Of a stretch of DNA of 64,000 nucleotides, positions 25,723 through 35,084 are shown piece by piece (the stretch's first letter is position 1; the number at the start of each line of letters is the position of its first letter). The stretch lies in NCBI RefSeq assembly GCF_900119165.1, contig NZ_FPJG01000006.1, positions 4,340,001-4,404,000 of the forward strand, given 5' to 3'. This stretch comes from Amycolatopsis australiensis (GTDB taxonomy: Bacteria; Actinomycetota; Actinomycetes; Mycobacteriales; Pseudonocardiaceae). The notes under the pieces are model-generated. The model was given only the letters and a program-made list of their open reading frames with translations. It did not search any database and was not told the origin of the DNA. The translations under genes were made by a program, and so were the position numbers.

Positions 25723-26604
25723 TCAGTTCAGCGGGCAGGTGCCCCGGTACGTGGCGATCGCCGGGTCACCCGTGGGCAGCGGGCAGAGGAACTGCTCGTA
25801 CCGGGCGTCCTGGTCGACGAAACGCTTCAGCCAGGAGATGCTGTACTCCGCGATCGTCGTGTTCGGCCTGGTCGGGGCGAGGTGCCCGGCGCCGGCGAGC
25901 AGCAGGTACGCCTTGTCCAGCGAAGCCGGCAAGCTCTGGTAGAACGGGCGTGAGAACGTCCCGTCCGGGGCGATGAGGTCGTTCTGGGCGCTCACGACGA
26001 ACGTCGGCACGCTGACATCGGAAAACGTCGTGTTCGGGCTCCAGCCGGTCAACGGGATCGCGGCTTTCAGCGTGGGCGTCTTCCGCGCGGCGATCAGTGT
26101 CCCGCCACCGCCCATCGAATGCCCCATGACGGCCAGCCGGTTCCGGTCGACGCGTCCCTTGGCCTGGCTCGCATCGGTGACGTAGCGCAGTGCGGCGAGC
26201 AGTTCTTCCGAGCGGGCGTCCGGGGTGTCCCACACGCTGTTGGTGGAAATGGTGATGACGACGAAGCCCTGGGAGGCGAGCCGCGGGCCGTACCAGGCAA
26301 TCGCGGACTCGCTCTCGAGAAACCCCGGAGCGACGGCGACAGCGCCGAAAGTGCCCTGGCTGGTGTCGGTCGGGAAGGAGATCGTCCCGCCACCGAAACC
26401 CTGACCGGCACCGACCGTTTCGGTGGCGACCGCGAACGGGCCGCGTTCGGCCCGGACGGAAGCTTCGGTCGGGGCGGGTCCGCGCGCGAAGGGGCTGTCA
26501 CCGCCGAGGCCGGGTGACGCGAGAGCGGTACCGGTCATGCCCGACGCGGCGAGCAGCACAGCACCGAGGGCGACCGATGACTTCCAGCGTGGTTTCCGCA
26601 GCAT
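25723..26604 (-). CDS. secreted cutinase / polyester hydrolase (PET-hydrolase-like)
   Basis: 293-aa secreted alpha/beta hydrolase of the actinobacterial cutinase family that includes Thermobifida cutinases and LCC. Signal peptide in residues 1-30. Mature features: FGGGTISFPT, oxyanion region APGFLESES, nucleophile motif GHSMGGGG, Asp in SAQNDLIAP, His in GAGHLAPTRP, aromatic clamp Trp in TGWSPNTTF, and the C-terminal Cys pair (FLCPL, GTCPLN). Differences from LCC: Phe instead of Tyr in the oxyanion loop and Leu after the catalytic His. The start has AGAGGA upstream. Role: hydrolysis of cutin, triglycerides or polyesters outside the cell. Polyester activity is inferred from family. Confidence 0.9.
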   Translation of the reverse strand: MLRKPRWKSSVALGAVLLAASGMTGTALASPGLGGDSPFARGPAPTEASVRAERGPFAVATETVGAGQGFGGGTISFPTDTSQGTFGAVAVAPGFLESESAIAWYGPRLASQGFVVITISTNSVWDTPDARSEELLAALRYVTDASQAKGRVDRNRLAVMGHSMGGGGTLIAARKTPTLKAAIPLTGWSPNTTFSDVSVPTFVVSAQNDLIAPDGTFSRPFYQSLPASLDKAYLLLAGAGHLAPTRPNTTIAEYSISWLKRFVDQDARYEQFLCPLPTGDPAIATYRGTCPLN

Positions 26605-27094
26605 TGCGAACGTCCTCTCGGGAATCCTCCCGCTGAACACGGGAGGCCCAGGTATAGCGATCGCGTCGCCCGCTGCGCGTCGGCGAAATTACGTAAACGC
26701 GGGTGAGCCGGATCCGGGGAATGTGTGAATTGTGTGCCTTGTGACGGGCGGATTGGCGCGTTTTGTCATGGCCGTGCGTTTTCGAGGTCGCTTTGTGACC
26801 GCCGGATGGACATCCGCTTGAACGGACCGGCCATTGACCCGGTCCGGGCCGACCTCGGCCGGCTGACCGTTCCGCTCGCGGTGATCCTCCGCGGCCGATG
26901 CGTGCGCGGCCGTCGTTGACGCGCAGGGTATGAGAGCCGCCTAGTACTTTCGGCCGATGATCGCACGTCGAAAACCCGCCGAACGACGTGCGCCATTCCG
27001 GCGTTCCTGTCCCGGTGCCGGTTCGGTGGCCGATCACCGTCCTAGTGTGGCGGTGGTTGGTGATCTTGGACCGGACCAGAAGAGGGGAACCACC
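26605..27094. other. 490-bp divergent intergenic region
   Basis: Holds the promoters of the cutinase (minus) and metallopeptidase (plus). Notable: the palindrome TTACGTAA at 26689-26696, followed by AC, giving the string ACGTAAAC that also occurs near 23353 in front of the LuxR regulator. Short open frames inside it lack ribosome sites and protein features. No other gene is seen. Confidence 0.5.
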
Positions 27095-28243
27095 TTGCCG
27101 AACCGCACCCGACTTCTCGGCAGAACACTCATGGCAGCGGGCACCGTGGCGGCGCTCGCGCTCGCCACCGCCGTTCCCGCCGCCGCGGCGGAACCGCCCA
27201 CTGTCGACCAGGACGTCGCGCAGCTGTACCAGGACGTCGTCGACCTCTACAACGGCCTGCCCGCGGACGCGCTGCGCGATGTCGACCGGCTCGTCGAGTC
27301 GCCGATCCCGCGGATCGGTCCCCGGACCCAGGCCGCGCAGGACCCGATCCCTGGCTGCACCGAGGGTTCGCTGCTGACGTACGCGAACAAGCTCGCGGCC
27401 CAGCTCACCCCGCTCGAGAACAAGGCGTTCGACGCGCTGTCGGGGCTCAGCCAGCTCTACGTCCAGGGGGTCGCTTCGGACAAGACCCCGCAGGTCTTCG
27501 GGACCGACGGCCAGTACACCCCGCGCGCCACCGAAACGATCGACAAGCTGCGCGGCTTCTGGGACATCGAAAGCTGGAACATCCAGCTCGTCGCCTGGAA
27601 GGGCACCGATCTCGGCAGCCAGGCGAAGATGGCGCAGACTTTCAGCCTCGGCCTCGCGCCGGCGAAAGTGAAGAACGCGGCCGCGCTCGCCACCAAGGTG
27701 CTCTACGAAATCCCGGCACTGCAGGGCGGCCGCCACCCGCTGCTGACCCTGAACGCGTTCTCCGCTCCGGCCGGCAGCCTCGGCGGCAAGCGCGTGGCGC
27801 TCGGCGACGGCCTCCTCGACACGGTCGATCTCCTCGGCTTCGACGACGTGTCGGTCGAGTCCGTGATCGGCCACGAGTACGGCCACCAGGTCGACTTCGC
27901 CCACGACAACCACCCGCGCAACGAGTCCTCGGAGATGGGCCCCGACGCCTACGGCGGCTACTTCGTCGCGCACGCCAAGGGGTACGCCTGGAACGCCCGC
28001 ACCCAGCAGGAGGTCACCTACCTCGACGCGTCGATCGGGGATTGCTATCACAGCCACGGCACCCCCGACCAGCGCAAGGCCGCCGGCGCCTGGGGCGAGA
28101 AGCAGGCGACGAGCCAGGCCGACCCGAACCGGATCATCCCGTCCGCCACGATGATCGAGAAGTTCCAGAGGGAATACCCGAAGCTGATGCCGCCGGCCAC
28201 GGACCAGCCGGCTGCGGCGGCGGTCGCCGCGGCTCGCGGCTGA
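27095..28243 (+). CDS. secreted neutral zinc metallopeptidase
   Basis: 382-aa secreted protein. Start TTG at 27095 with GAGGGG eight bases upstream; the signal peptide follows (LLGRTLMAAGTVAALALATA, cleaved after AAA). The body shows a zincin motif HEYGH (His260, Glu261, His264) inside ESVIGHEYGHQVDFAHDN, with a likely third ligand in the EMGPDAYGGYFVAHAKG helix (Glu). Two Cys before the zinc site and one after. It resembles actinobacterial secreted peptidases of the neutral-zinc group, but I cannot place it in a named MEROPS family. Followed by a strong bidirectional hairpin. Confidence 0.78.
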   Translation: MPNRTRLLGRTLMAAGTVAALALATAVPAAAAEPPTVDQDVAQLYQDVVDLYNGLPADALRDVDRLVESPIPRIGPRTQAAQDPIPGCTEGSLLTYANKLAAQLTPLENKAFDALSGLSQLYVQGVASDKTPQVFGTDGQYTPRATETIDKLRGFWDIESWNIQLVAWKGTDLGSQAKMAQTFSLGLAPAKVKNAAALATKVLYEIPALQGGRHPLLTLNAFSAPAGSLGGKRVALGDGLLDTVDLLGFDDVSVESVIGHEYGHQVDFAHDNHPRNESSEMGPDAYGGYFVAHAKGYAWNARTQQEVTYLDASIGDCYHSHGTPDQRKAAGAWGEKQATSQADPNRIIPSATMIEKFQREYPKLMPPATDQPAAAAVAAARG

Positions 28244-28259
28244 TCTCCGGCGCCGTTCC

Positions 28260-28295
28260 GCGGGCCGTCTCCCGTGAACCGGGGAGGCGGCCCGC
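28260..28295. terminator. bidirectional terminator hairpin
   Basis: 14-bp stem (28260-28273 with 28282-28295, one G-T wobble) and an 8-base loop between two convergent genes, 16 bases after the metallopeptidase stop and 16 before the SDR stop. Confidence 0.7.
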
Positions 28296-28311
28296 TCGGC
28301 GAATACCCGCG

Positions 28312-29259
28312 TTACTTGCCCGCGGCCGCGTCCGCGGCACGGTCCAGCAGCTCGGCGGTCGCCTCCCACAGGCGCCGCTCGCGGTCGCGGTCGTGGGCCA
28401 CCGGCCGGACCTCCGTCAGCTTGGTCTTCACCACGAACGCGCCGTCACGCAGGTGCGCCCACCGGTCGTCGAGGGCCATCGCCGCCAGCAGCGGTCCCGA
28501 GCGCCGCGGTGTCGAGACACCGGGAATCCGGCCCAAGGCGCGGCTCATCGCCTGGAACACCGGGGGAGCGCCGCGGCCCAGCGCGGTGCCGGGCATCCAC
28601 CCCGGTTCGAACACGGACACGGCGATCCCCGGGCCGGCCTGGCGCTGCAGTTCGTGGGCGTAGTAGAGGACCGCGAGCTTGGCGTTGGAGTACGCGACGC
28701 CCGAGGCCGCCATGCCCGGGTTCTGTTCGCCGCCGGCCGGACGGGCGAGTTCGACGGGGTCGGCCCACTGGGCCTCCGGCACGTGCAGCAGCTTGCGCCA
28801 GAAGTTGGCCTGGTAGGTGCTCGAGCCGACCAGCACGACCCGCGCCGGGGCGGTGAACGACGCGAGCAGGTCGCCGATGAGCTGCGCGTGGGCGAGGTGG
28901 TTGACGGCGAAGGTCAGCTCGTAGCCGTCGGCCGAGGCGCGGCGCGTGTCGGCCGACATGGTGCCGGCGTTGGCGACCAGGGCGCGCAGCGGACGGACGG
29001 CGCCATCGGCGAGCAGGCCGCGGGCGGTGGCCGCCGCGGCACGGACGTCGGCCAGGCTCGCCAGGTCGCAGCCGATTGCGCGGACGCGCGCCCCGAGGGC
29101 GCGAGCTTCGCCGGCGACCGCGGTCAGGTCGCGCCCGGCGCGGCCGACGAGCAGCAGGTCGGGACGCTGCCCGTCCGGGCGGCCGGCCATGGCCAGCACG
29201 GCGTGGCGCCCCAGGTTGCGCGTGGGGCCGGTGATGAGGACGGTTCCGGGTTCGGTCAT
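28312..29259 (-). CDS. short-chain dehydrogenase/reductase (protochlorophyllide-reductase-like SDR)
   Basis: 315-aa SDR. The Rossmann entry differs slightly from the usual TGxxxGxG: TGPTRNLGRH, with Asn-Leu-Gly retained. NAG motif as VANAGTMS; catalytic Ser in VGSSTYQ and YxxxK as YSNAK. Length and C-terminal extension fit the classical WWOX/retinol-dehydrogenase-like subgroup. ATG 29257-29259. Divergent from the XRE regulator at 29353 with 93 bases between, so this regulator probably controls it. Substrate unknown. Confidence 0.85.
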   Translation of the reverse strand: MTEPGTVLITGPTRNLGRHAVLAMAGRPDGQRPDLLLVGRAGRDLTAVAGEARALGARVRAIGCDLASLADVRAAAATARGLLADGAVRPLRALVANAGTMSADTRRASADGYELTFAVNHLAHAQLIGDLLASFTAPARVVLVGSSTYQANFWRKLLHVPEAQWADPVELARPAGGEQNPGMAASGVAYSNAKLAVLYYAHELQRQAGPGIAVSVFEPGWMPGTALGRGAPPVFQAMSRALGRIPGVSTPRRSGPLLAAMALDDRWAHLRDGAFVVKTKLTEVRPVAHDRDRERRLWEATAELLDRAADAAAGK

Positions 29260-29352
29260 GGCGCCAGCCTGCGAGCCCTGCCGGGGCACAACCAGCCGTC
29301 CGGTTTTCGTAGGACTGCCAGGACCAGGACACGCGGTGCCTGATCGTCCAGA

Positions 29353-30207
29353 ATGGACAGCGTGGAAACGTGGGAGTTCGGCCGGGCGGTGCGCCGCTGG
29401 CGCGACCGGCTGGCCCCGGAGGCCGTCGGCGTCCCGGCGGGCGGGCGGCGCCGGGCCAGCGGGTTGCGCCGCGAAGAACTGGCCGCGCTCGCCGGCATCT
29501 CGGCCGACTACCTGACCCGCCTCGAGCAGGGCCGCGCGACGGCGCCGTCGACGCAGGTCGTGGAGTCGCTGGCCCGCGCGCTGCGCCTGACCGGCGCCGA
29601 ACGCGACCTGCTCTACCGCCTGGCCGGGCACGCCCCGCCCGGCCCGGACGTCGTGCCGTCGCGGATCACGCCGAGCGTGCAGCGGCTGCTCGACCGGCTC
29701 TCGCACACGCCGGTGGTCGTCTACGACGCAACGTGGACGCTCCTGCTGGCCAACGCGCCGTACCACGCGCTCATGGGTGACACGACGACGTGGCGCGGGC
29801 TGGAACGCAACGCGGTCTGGCGCAACGTCACCCGCTTGCCCTCACGGGTGGTGCACACCCCGCAGGAACAGGCGGACCACGAGGCCCGGCTCGTGGCCGA
29901 TCTGCGCCTGACGGCGTCGCGCTACCCGGCGGACCGCGCGTTGCGGCGCCTGATCGCCGAGCTGACCGCGGGCAGCCCGCGGTTCGCCGAGCTCTGGGAC
30001 GCGGAAGCCCCGCCGTCCCTGGCCGACCCGTCCCGCCGCAAGACGATCGACCACCCGGCGGTCGGCCCGATCACGCTGGACTGCGACACACTGCTCGTCG
30101 CGTCGGACGACTTGCGGATCAGTGTGTACACCGCCGAGCCCGGCACCGAGGACGCCGAACGCCTGGCTCTCGCTACGGTCCTGGGCACCCAGTCGCTCCG
30201 GCTCTGA
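29353..30207 (+). CDS. XRE-family regulator with MmyB-like ligand domain
   Basis: 284 aa. N-terminal HTH_3 domain (RRASGLRREELAALAGISAD, YLTRLEQGRATAPS) over about residues 10-85, then an MmyB-like PAS-related domain (VVVYDATWTLLLANAPYHAL, WRNVTRLPSRVVHTPQEQ) and a short tail (TLDCDTLLVASDDLRISVYT). MmyB-type regulators of actinomycetes usually sit divergent to a single SDR that they control, exactly as here. The ligand may be a fatty acid. Confidence 0.9.
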   Translation: MDSVETWEFGRAVRRWRDRLAPEAVGVPAGGRRRASGLRREELAALAGISADYLTRLEQGRATAPSTQVVESLARALRLTGAERDLLYRLAGHAPPGPDVVPSRITPSVQRLLDRLSHTPVVVYDATWTLLLANAPYHALMGDTTTWRGLERNAVWRNVTRLPSRVVHTPQEQADHEARLVADLRLTASRYPADRALRRLIAELTAGSPRFAELWDAEAPPSLADPSRRKTIDHPAVGPITLDCDTLLVASDDLRISVYTAEPGTEDAERLALATVLGTQSLRL

Positions 30208-30226
30208 GGCAGCGACTTCGCAGGGC

Positions 30227-30781
30227 TCACCGGTGCACTTTGGACCGCAGCCCGTCGAGCAGCAGTTCGATGCCCGCCTCGAAATCGCCGCCGCCGGCCG
30301 GCTCCCAGTCGATCGCGCCCGCTCCCGCGGCCTGGAGTGCCGCCTGTTCCTCCGCCGTGTAGCCGAACGTCAGGTGCAGCAGCGCGCGCGTCCCCACCTC
30401 GGCGACGTTGCCGCTCAGCCCGCCTTCGCGCAGTGCCTCCCGCAGTTCGCCCGCCGGTTCGCTCGCGCCGAGGCCGAACGTGTACGCCGTGATCACCACG
30501 TCGGCGCCGTCCCGGTAGGCCAGCATCGCGTCCCGCAGGTTCGCGCAGACCTCGACCGCGCGCCTGTCCCAGTCCGCGGCCCGGCGTTCTCGCCGGCCAC
30601 GGCGGAGGATTTCGTCCGCGATCGCCGCCAGCAGCGTCTGCTTGTTGGGCACGTGGTGGTACAGCGCGCTCGGCTGCAGGCCGAGTTCGGCGGCGAGCCG
30701 GCGCATGGTGAGCGACTCCAGGCCGTACTCGTCGAGGACCTCGATCGCTCGCCCGACGACGTCTCGCAGGTGATAGCCCAC
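30227..30781 (-). CDS. TetR-family regulator, BioQ-like, divergent from bioB
   Basis: 184 aa. HTH near residues 5-50 (GRAIEVLDEYGLESLTMRRL, LQPSALYHHVPNKQTLLAAI), with a C-terminal tetracycline-repressor-like domain (LLHLTFGYTAEEQAAL). GTG at 30779-30781 was chosen for the GGGAGGAG just upstream; the frame runs further but without support. In corynebacteria and mycobacteria a TetR protein, BioQ, represses biotin genes from a GAAC-N3-GTT(C/A) box. Here a TetR gene diverges from bioB with such a box between them. The BioQ assignment rests on that context. Confidence 0.75.
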   Translation of the reverse strand: MGYHLRDVVGRAIEVLDEYGLESLTMRRLAAELGLQPSALYHHVPNKQTLLAAIADEILRRGRRERRAADWDRRAVEVCANLRDAMLAYRDGADVVITAYTFGLGASEPAGELREALREGGLSGNVAEVGTRALLHLTFGYTAEEQAALQAAGAGAIDWEPAGGGDFEAGIELLLDGLRSKVHR

Positions 30782-30841
30782 CCCCGGCTCCTCCCGTTGA
30801 CCCGTCCGCGGCGGCCAGTGTAGCGTCAGCGCCCGCCGACA

Positions 30842-30852
30842 GAACACCGTTC
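30842..30852. promoter_or_regulatory. BioQ-type operator GAAC-N3-GTTC
   Basis: GAAC (30842-30845), ACC, GTTC (30849-30852): a perfect 4+3+4 palindrome 40 bases before the bioB ATG and 60 bases before the TetR start. It matches the GAAC-N3-GTT core reported for corynebacterial and mycobacterial BioQ. Autorepression and biotin-gene repression from one site is the expected arrangement. Confidence 0.6.
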
Positions 30853-30892
30853 AGGTTGTAGTCACGTGATCACGCCAAGTCAGGGAGAAGTG

Positions 30893-31954
30893 ATGGGCTC
30901 CAGGTTCGAGCAGCTGGCCGACGCCGTCCTCGCCGGGAGTCCCGCGACGCCGGAAGACGCCCTTGCCGTCCTGCGGGCCGACGACGCCGACGTCCTGGCC
31001 CTCGTCGCCGCGGCCGGCCGGCTGCGCCGCGCGCACTTCGGCAACACCGTGAAGGTGAACTACCTGGTCAACCTGAAGTCCGGGCTGTGCCCCGAAAACT
31101 GCAGCTACTGCTCCCAGGCGCTCGGTTCCGCCGCGCCGATCCTCAAATACTCGTGGCTGTCCGCCGAGGAGGCGCTGAAGCAGGCCGGCGCCGGGATCGC
31201 CGGCGGCGCCGGCCGGGTCTGCCTGGTCTCCTCCGGCCGCGGGCCGTCGAACCGGGACATCGACCGGGTCACCTCGATGGTCGGGGCGCTGAAGGAAGAA
31301 CACCCGGACGTCGAGGTCTGCGCCTGCCTCGGCCTGCTGTCCGACGGGCAGGCCGAGCGCCTCAAGGCCGCCGGGGTCGACGCCTACAACCACAACATCA
31401 ACACCGCCGAGAGCAACCACGACAAGATCGTCCAGACCCACACCTACGCCGACCGCGTGGACACCGTCGAGAAGGCGAAGCGCGGCGGGCTTTCCCCGTG
31501 CTCCGGCCTGATCGCCGGGCTCGGCGAGTCCGACGAGCAGCTCGTCGAAGCCCTGTTCGCGCTCAGGGAGCTGGACGCGGACTCGATCCCGGTCAACTTC
31601 CTGATGCCCTTCGACGGCACTCCGCTCGAAGACACCTGGGAGCTGACGCCGTTGCGGTGCCTGAAGATCCTCGCGATGGCGCGGTTCGTCTGCCCGGACA
31701 AGGAGATCCGGATCGCCGGCGGCCGCGAGCTGCACCTGCGGTCGCTGCAGCCGATCGCGCTGCACGTCGCCAACTCGCTGTTCCTCGGCGACTACCTCAC
31801 CTCGGAAGGGCAGGCCGCCGAGGCGGACCTCGCGATGATCCGGGACAACGGCTTCGTCGTGCTCGGGTCCGAAGAGGACCGCGTGCGGACCGAACCCGCC
31901 GATCCGGCGATCCGCCGCCGCGGCGCCGGCACCGGCCTCGTCCCGAACGCCTGA
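30893..31954 (+). CDS. bioB: biotin synthase
   Basis: 353-aa radical SAM enzyme that inserts sulfur into dethiobiotin, the last step of biotin synthesis. The radical SAM cluster motif is [12 protein letters not shown] (CxxxCxxC); family blocks [24 protein letters not shown] and [10 protein letters not shown] follow. ATG at 30893 has AGGGAG five bases upstream. First of the bioBAF operon; bioA starts 4 bases after its stop. bioD is not present downstream, so dethiobiotin synthetase must be encoded elsewhere. Confidence 0.96.
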   Translation: MGSRFEQLADAVLAGSPATPEDALAVLRADDADVLALVAAAGRLRRAHFGNTVKVNYLVNLKSGLCPENCSYCSQALGSAAPILKYSWLSAEEALKQAGAGIAGGAGRVCLVSSGRGPSNRDIDRVTSMVGALKEEHPDVEVCACLGLLSDGQAERLKAAGVDAYNHNINTAESNHDKIVQTHTYADRVDTVEKAKRGGLSPCSGLIAGLGESDEQLVEALFALRELDADSIPVNFLMPFDGTPLEDTWELTPLRCLKILAMARFVCPDKEIRIAGGRELHLRSLQPIALHVANSLFLGDYLTSEGQAAEADLAMIRDNGFVVLGSEEDRVRTEPADPAIRRRGAGTGLVPNA

Positions 31955-31958
31955 GCCG

Positions 31959-33218
31959 ATGACGCCGGACCAGCTCCTCGCCTTCGACCGCGAGCACCTG
32001 TGGCACCCGTACACCTCGATGACCGCCCCGGCGCCGACCCGGCTGGTCACCGGCGCCGCCGGCAGCCGGATCACCCTCGACGGCGTCGGTGCCGTCGTGG
32101 ACGGGATGGCGTCGTGGTGGTCGGCCATCCACGGCTACCGGCACCCGGCGCTCGACGACGCGGCACGCCGCCAGCTCGGCAAGATGGCGCACGTGATGTT
32201 CGGCGGCCTCACCCACGAGCCTGCCGTCGAGCTGGCCGCGCGGCTGGTCGAGCTCACCCCCGCCGGCCTCGAGCACGTCTTCCTCGCCGACTCCGGGTCG
32301 GTGAGCGTCGAGGTGGCGATGAAGATGGCGATGCAGTACCAGCGCGGCGCCGGCCGTCCCGAGCGGTCCCGGTTCCTCACGGTCCGGGGCGGCTACCACG
32401 GGGACACGTTCGACTGCATGAGCGTCTGCGATCCCGAGGGTGGCATGCACACGATGTGGTCCGGCGTGCTGCCACAGCAGGTGTTCGGCGAGCGTCCGCC
32501 GCGGCTCGACGAGGACGTCGACGCCTGGGCCGCGGGGTTCCGCACGCTCGCGGCCGAGCACGCCGGGCGGCTCGCGGGGCTGATCGTGGAGCCGCTGCTG
32601 CAGGGCGCCGGCGGCATGCACCCCTACTCCGCGCGCTGCCTGCCGGTGTTCCGCGAGGTCGCCGACGAGCACGGCCTGGTGCTGATCTTCGACGAGATCG
32701 CCACCGGGTTCGGCCGCACCGGAACCCTGTTCGCCGCCGAAGCCGCCGACGTGGTGCCGGACGTGCTGTGCGTCGGGAAGGCCCTCACGGGCGGCTATCT
32801 GTCGCTGGCCGCCGTGCTGGCGACGACGGACGTCGCGCGCGGGTTGTCCGCGAGCGAGTCCGGTGTTCTCATGCACGGCCCCACGTTCATGGGAAACCCG
32901 CTGGCCTGCGCGGTCGCGTCGGCGAGCCTCGACCTGCTGTCCACAGGGGACTGGGCGGCCGACGTGCGCCGGATCAACACGGGATTGCAGGCACTGCACG
33001 AAATCGAGGCCGCCGATGTGCGCGTGCTCGGTGCGGTGGGCGTGGTCCAGCTCGACCACGAGGTCGACGTCGTCAAGGCCACGGAAGCGGCGCTGGCGCA
33101 CGGCGTGTGGCTGCGCCCGTTCCGCGACCTGATCTACACGATGCCGCCGTACGTGTGCACCGACGACGACGTCGCCCGGGTCTGCGGGGCGATCGCGGCC
33201 GCGGCGGCGGTCGCATGA
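31959..33218 (+). CDS. bioA: adenosylmethionine-8-amino-7-oxononanoate aminotransferase (DAPA aminotransferase)
   Basis: 419-aa class-III PLP aminotransferase converting KAPA to DAPA with SAM as amino donor. It opens [11 protein letters not shown], the BioA hallmark that contacts [27 protein letters not shown] holds the PLP-ring Asp, and the Schiff-base lysine is in [10 protein letters not shown]. Full-length for the family. Overlaps bioF by ATGA. Confidence 0.96.
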   Translation: MTPDQLLAFDREHLWHPYTSMTAPAPTRLVTGAAGSRITLDGVGAVVDGMASWWSAIHGYRHPALDDAARRQLGKMAHVMFGGLTHEPAVELAARLVELTPAGLEHVFLADSGSVSVEVAMKMAMQYQRGAGRPERSRFLTVRGGYHGDTFDCMSVCDPEGGMHTMWSGVLPQQVFGERPPRLDEDVDAWAAGFRTLAAEHAGRLAGLIVEPLLQGAGGMHPYSARCLPVFREVADEHGLVLIFDEIATGFGRTGTLFAAEAADVVPDVLCVGKALTGGYLSLAAVLATTDVARGLSASESGVLMHGPTFMGNPLACAVASASLDLLSTGDWAADVRRINTGLQALHEIEAADVRVLGAVGVVQLDHEVDVVKATEAALAHGVWLRPFRDLIYTMPPYVCTDDDVARVCGAIAAAAAVA

Positions 33219-34354
33219 GCGGCTGGGCGGAGTGGTTCGCGGCGCAGCGGGCCGCGCGGGAGACGGCCGGCCTCCAGCGCGCGCTGCGGCCGCGGGCGGC
33301 CGGCGACGACCTGATCGACCTGGCCAACAACGACTACCTGGGCTTGAGCGGCCGCCCCGAGGTCCGGCGGGCGGCGGCCGGCGCCGCCCTCCGGTGGGGT
33401 GCCGGCGCGGGTGCGTCCCGCCTGGTCACCGGCACGACGACGCTGCACGCGGAACTGGAGCGTGAACTGGCCGGGTTCACCGGCCGCCCGGCCGCGCTGG
33501 TGTTCTCGACCGGCTACCACGCCAACCTCTCGGCGGTGTCCGCGCTGGCGGACCGGGAGACGCTGATCGTGTCGGACGCGCATGTCCACGCCTCCCTGAT
33601 CGACGCCGCGCGGCTGTCCCGGGCGACGATCCGCGTGGTCGCCCACAACGACGTCGCCGCGGTCCGTGACGCGCTGTCCGCGGCGGGCGGCCGGCGCGCG
33701 CTGGTGCTCACCGAGTCGGTCTTCTCGGTGCTCGGTGACGCCGCACCGGTGGACGACCTCGCCGCGGCGTGCGCCGAGCACGACGCCCTGCTCGTCGTCG
33801 ACGAGGCACACGGGCTCGGCGTGCTCGGCGACGGCGGCCGCGGCCTGCTGCACAGCCGCGGTCTCGGCGGCCACCCGAACGTGGTGATGACCGCGACGCT
33901 GTCCAAGTCGTTCGGCGCCATGGGCGGCGCGGTCCTCGGCTCACCGGCGCTGATCGACCACCTCGTCAACCGCGCGCGGCCGTTCATCTTCGACACGGGC
34001 CTGGCGCCGGCGGCCACCGCGGGAGCGCTCGCGGCGCTGCGCGTGCTGCGGGCCGAGCCCGGCCTGCCGGCCCGCATCCACGAGCGCGGTGCCGCGCTGG
34101 CCGACCGGCTCGGCGTCCCGCGCTCGGCGGGCGCGGTGCTGTCGGTGCCGATGCCGTCCCCGCAGCGGGCCGTGGCGGCCCAGGCGGAAGCCCTCGCGGC
34201 GGGTGTGCGCGTCGGCTGTTTCCGACCCCCTTCGGTGCCGGACGGCATTTCCCGGCTCCGGATCACCACCCACGTGGGCCTCGACGACGCGCGCTGGGCG
34301 CACGCCGTCGACGTCGTGGCGCGGGTCGTCGAGAGCCGGCCGGCCCTGGTCTGA
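33215..34354 (+). CDS. bioF: 8-amino-7-oxononanoate (KAPA) synthase
   Basis: 379-aa alpha-oxoamine synthase that condenses pimeloyl-ACP/CoA with alanine. Key segments: [45 protein letters not shown] (Asp-Glu-His pyridoxal contacts) and the PLP lysine in [14 protein letters not shown] overlaps the bioA stop. Last gene of the operon; the convergent hydrolase stop lies 8 bases beyond. Confidence 0.95.
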   Translation: MSGWAEWFAAQRAARETAGLQRALRPRAAGDDLIDLANNDYLGLSGRPEVRRAAAGAALRWGAGAGASRLVTGTTTLHAELERELAGFTGRPAALVFSTGYHANLSAVSALADRETLIVSDAHVHASLIDAARLSRATIRVVAHNDVAAVRDALSAAGGRRALVLTESVFSVLGDAAPVDDLAAACAEHDALLVVDEAHGLGVLGDGGRGLLHSRGLGGHPNVVMTATLSKSFGAMGGAVLGSPALIDHLVNRARPFIFDTGLAPAATAGALAALRVLRAEPGLPARIHERGAALADRLGVPRSAGAVLSVPMPSPQRAVAAQAEALAAGVRVGCFRPPSVPDGISRLRITTHVGLDDARWAHAVDVVARVVESRPALV

Positions 34355-34362
34355 TCCGGCGG

Positions 34363-35004
34363 TCAGCCGACGTCCGCCGACGCGCCGGGGGCCAGCCGCA
34401 CGTAGGGACTGCCGGTGCCGGGGCCGTTGCCGCCCAGCAGGCCGCCGACCATCGCGCCGCCGACGTCGTTGAGGGCCCCGTCGTGGACGCCGACGACCTG
34501 GCGCGGGGCCACTTCCCGCACGTAGTCGATCAGCTGGCCGGTGGTGGACCAGGGGCCGTGGACGGGCAGCAGCAGGGTGTCGACGGCGGTGTCCGGGACG
34601 GTGAGGGCGTCGCCGGGATGGAACAGGGCGCCGCCGACCAGGAAGCCGATGTTGGGCACGCGCGGGATGTCGGGGTGGATGACCGCGTGCCAGGTGCCGT
34701 GGACGCGCACTTCGAGACCGGCCGCGGTGAAGACCTCTCCTTCGCCGACGACGGTGACGCGCGCGCCGAGGTCGGCGAGGTCCGCGCCGACGGCGGTGTT
34801 CGTCCAGACGTGCAGGCGGGGGTTCTGCTGGAGAGCCTGGCGCAGGGTGTCCGCGGAGTAGTGGTCGAAGTGCTCGTGGGTGATCAGGACGGCGTCGGCG
34901 CCGTCGAGCGCGCGGGGGTCGGTCAGCCCGCCCGGGTCGATGACCAGGCGGTGCCCGGCGGATTCGACGCGGACGCAGGCGTGCCCGAACTTGGTGAGCT
35001 GCAC
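34363..35004 (-). CDS. metallo-beta-lactamase-fold hydrolase (UlaG/L-ascorbate-6-P lactonase-like)
   Basis: 213 aa. MBL metal motif HEHFDHY after VLITH, plus GHACVRVE at the N-terminus, GTWHAVIHP and FHPGDAL with later ligands. The compact size and the opening LTKFGHACVRV fit the UlaG-like/YtkL branch. The start is GTG at 35002-35004, with GGAGG seven bases upstream. Divergent from a MarR gene, with three 13-bp direct repeats between. Substrate unknown; control by the MarR protein is inferred. Confidence 0.85.
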   Translation of the reverse strand: MQLTKFGHACVRVESAGHRLVIDPGGLTDPRALDGADAVLITHEHFDHYSADTLRQALQQNPRLHVWTNTAVGADLADLGARVTVVGEGEVFTAAGLEVRVHGTWHAVIHPDIPRVPNIGFLVGGALFHPGDALTVPDTAVDTLLLPVHGPWSTTGQLIDYVREVAPRQVVGVHDGALNDVGGAMVGGLLGGNGPGTGSPYVRLAPGASADVG

Positions 35005-35020
35005 GGTGAACCTCCGGAAA

Positions 35021-35059
35021 TATACAACCAAATTGTACAACTAGACTGTACAACTTGGC
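35021..35059. repeat. three tandem 13-bp direct repeats (operator array)
   Basis: Units at 35021-35033, 35034-35046 and 35047-35059 share TACAAC at exactly 13-base spacing (TATACAACCAAAT, TGTACAACTAGAC, TGTACAACTTGGC). The first boundary also makes a palindrome TTGTACAA (35033-35040). It is the only AT-rich patch here and spans the divergent promoters of the MBL hydrolase and the MarR gene. Confidence 0.75.
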
Positions 35060-35084
35060 TGCGCGCAGGAGGTAGGCTGGGGAG

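Noticed and set aside
26725..26919. 64-codon ORF in the cutinase/metallopeptidase gap
   Set aside because: No ribosome site, no similarity to anything recognised, and it lies in a promoter region.
34363..35004. Possible bioD downstream of bioF
   Set aside because: The gene after bioF runs on the opposite strand and is a metallo-beta-lactamase-fold protein; no P-loop dethiobiotin synthetase is present.
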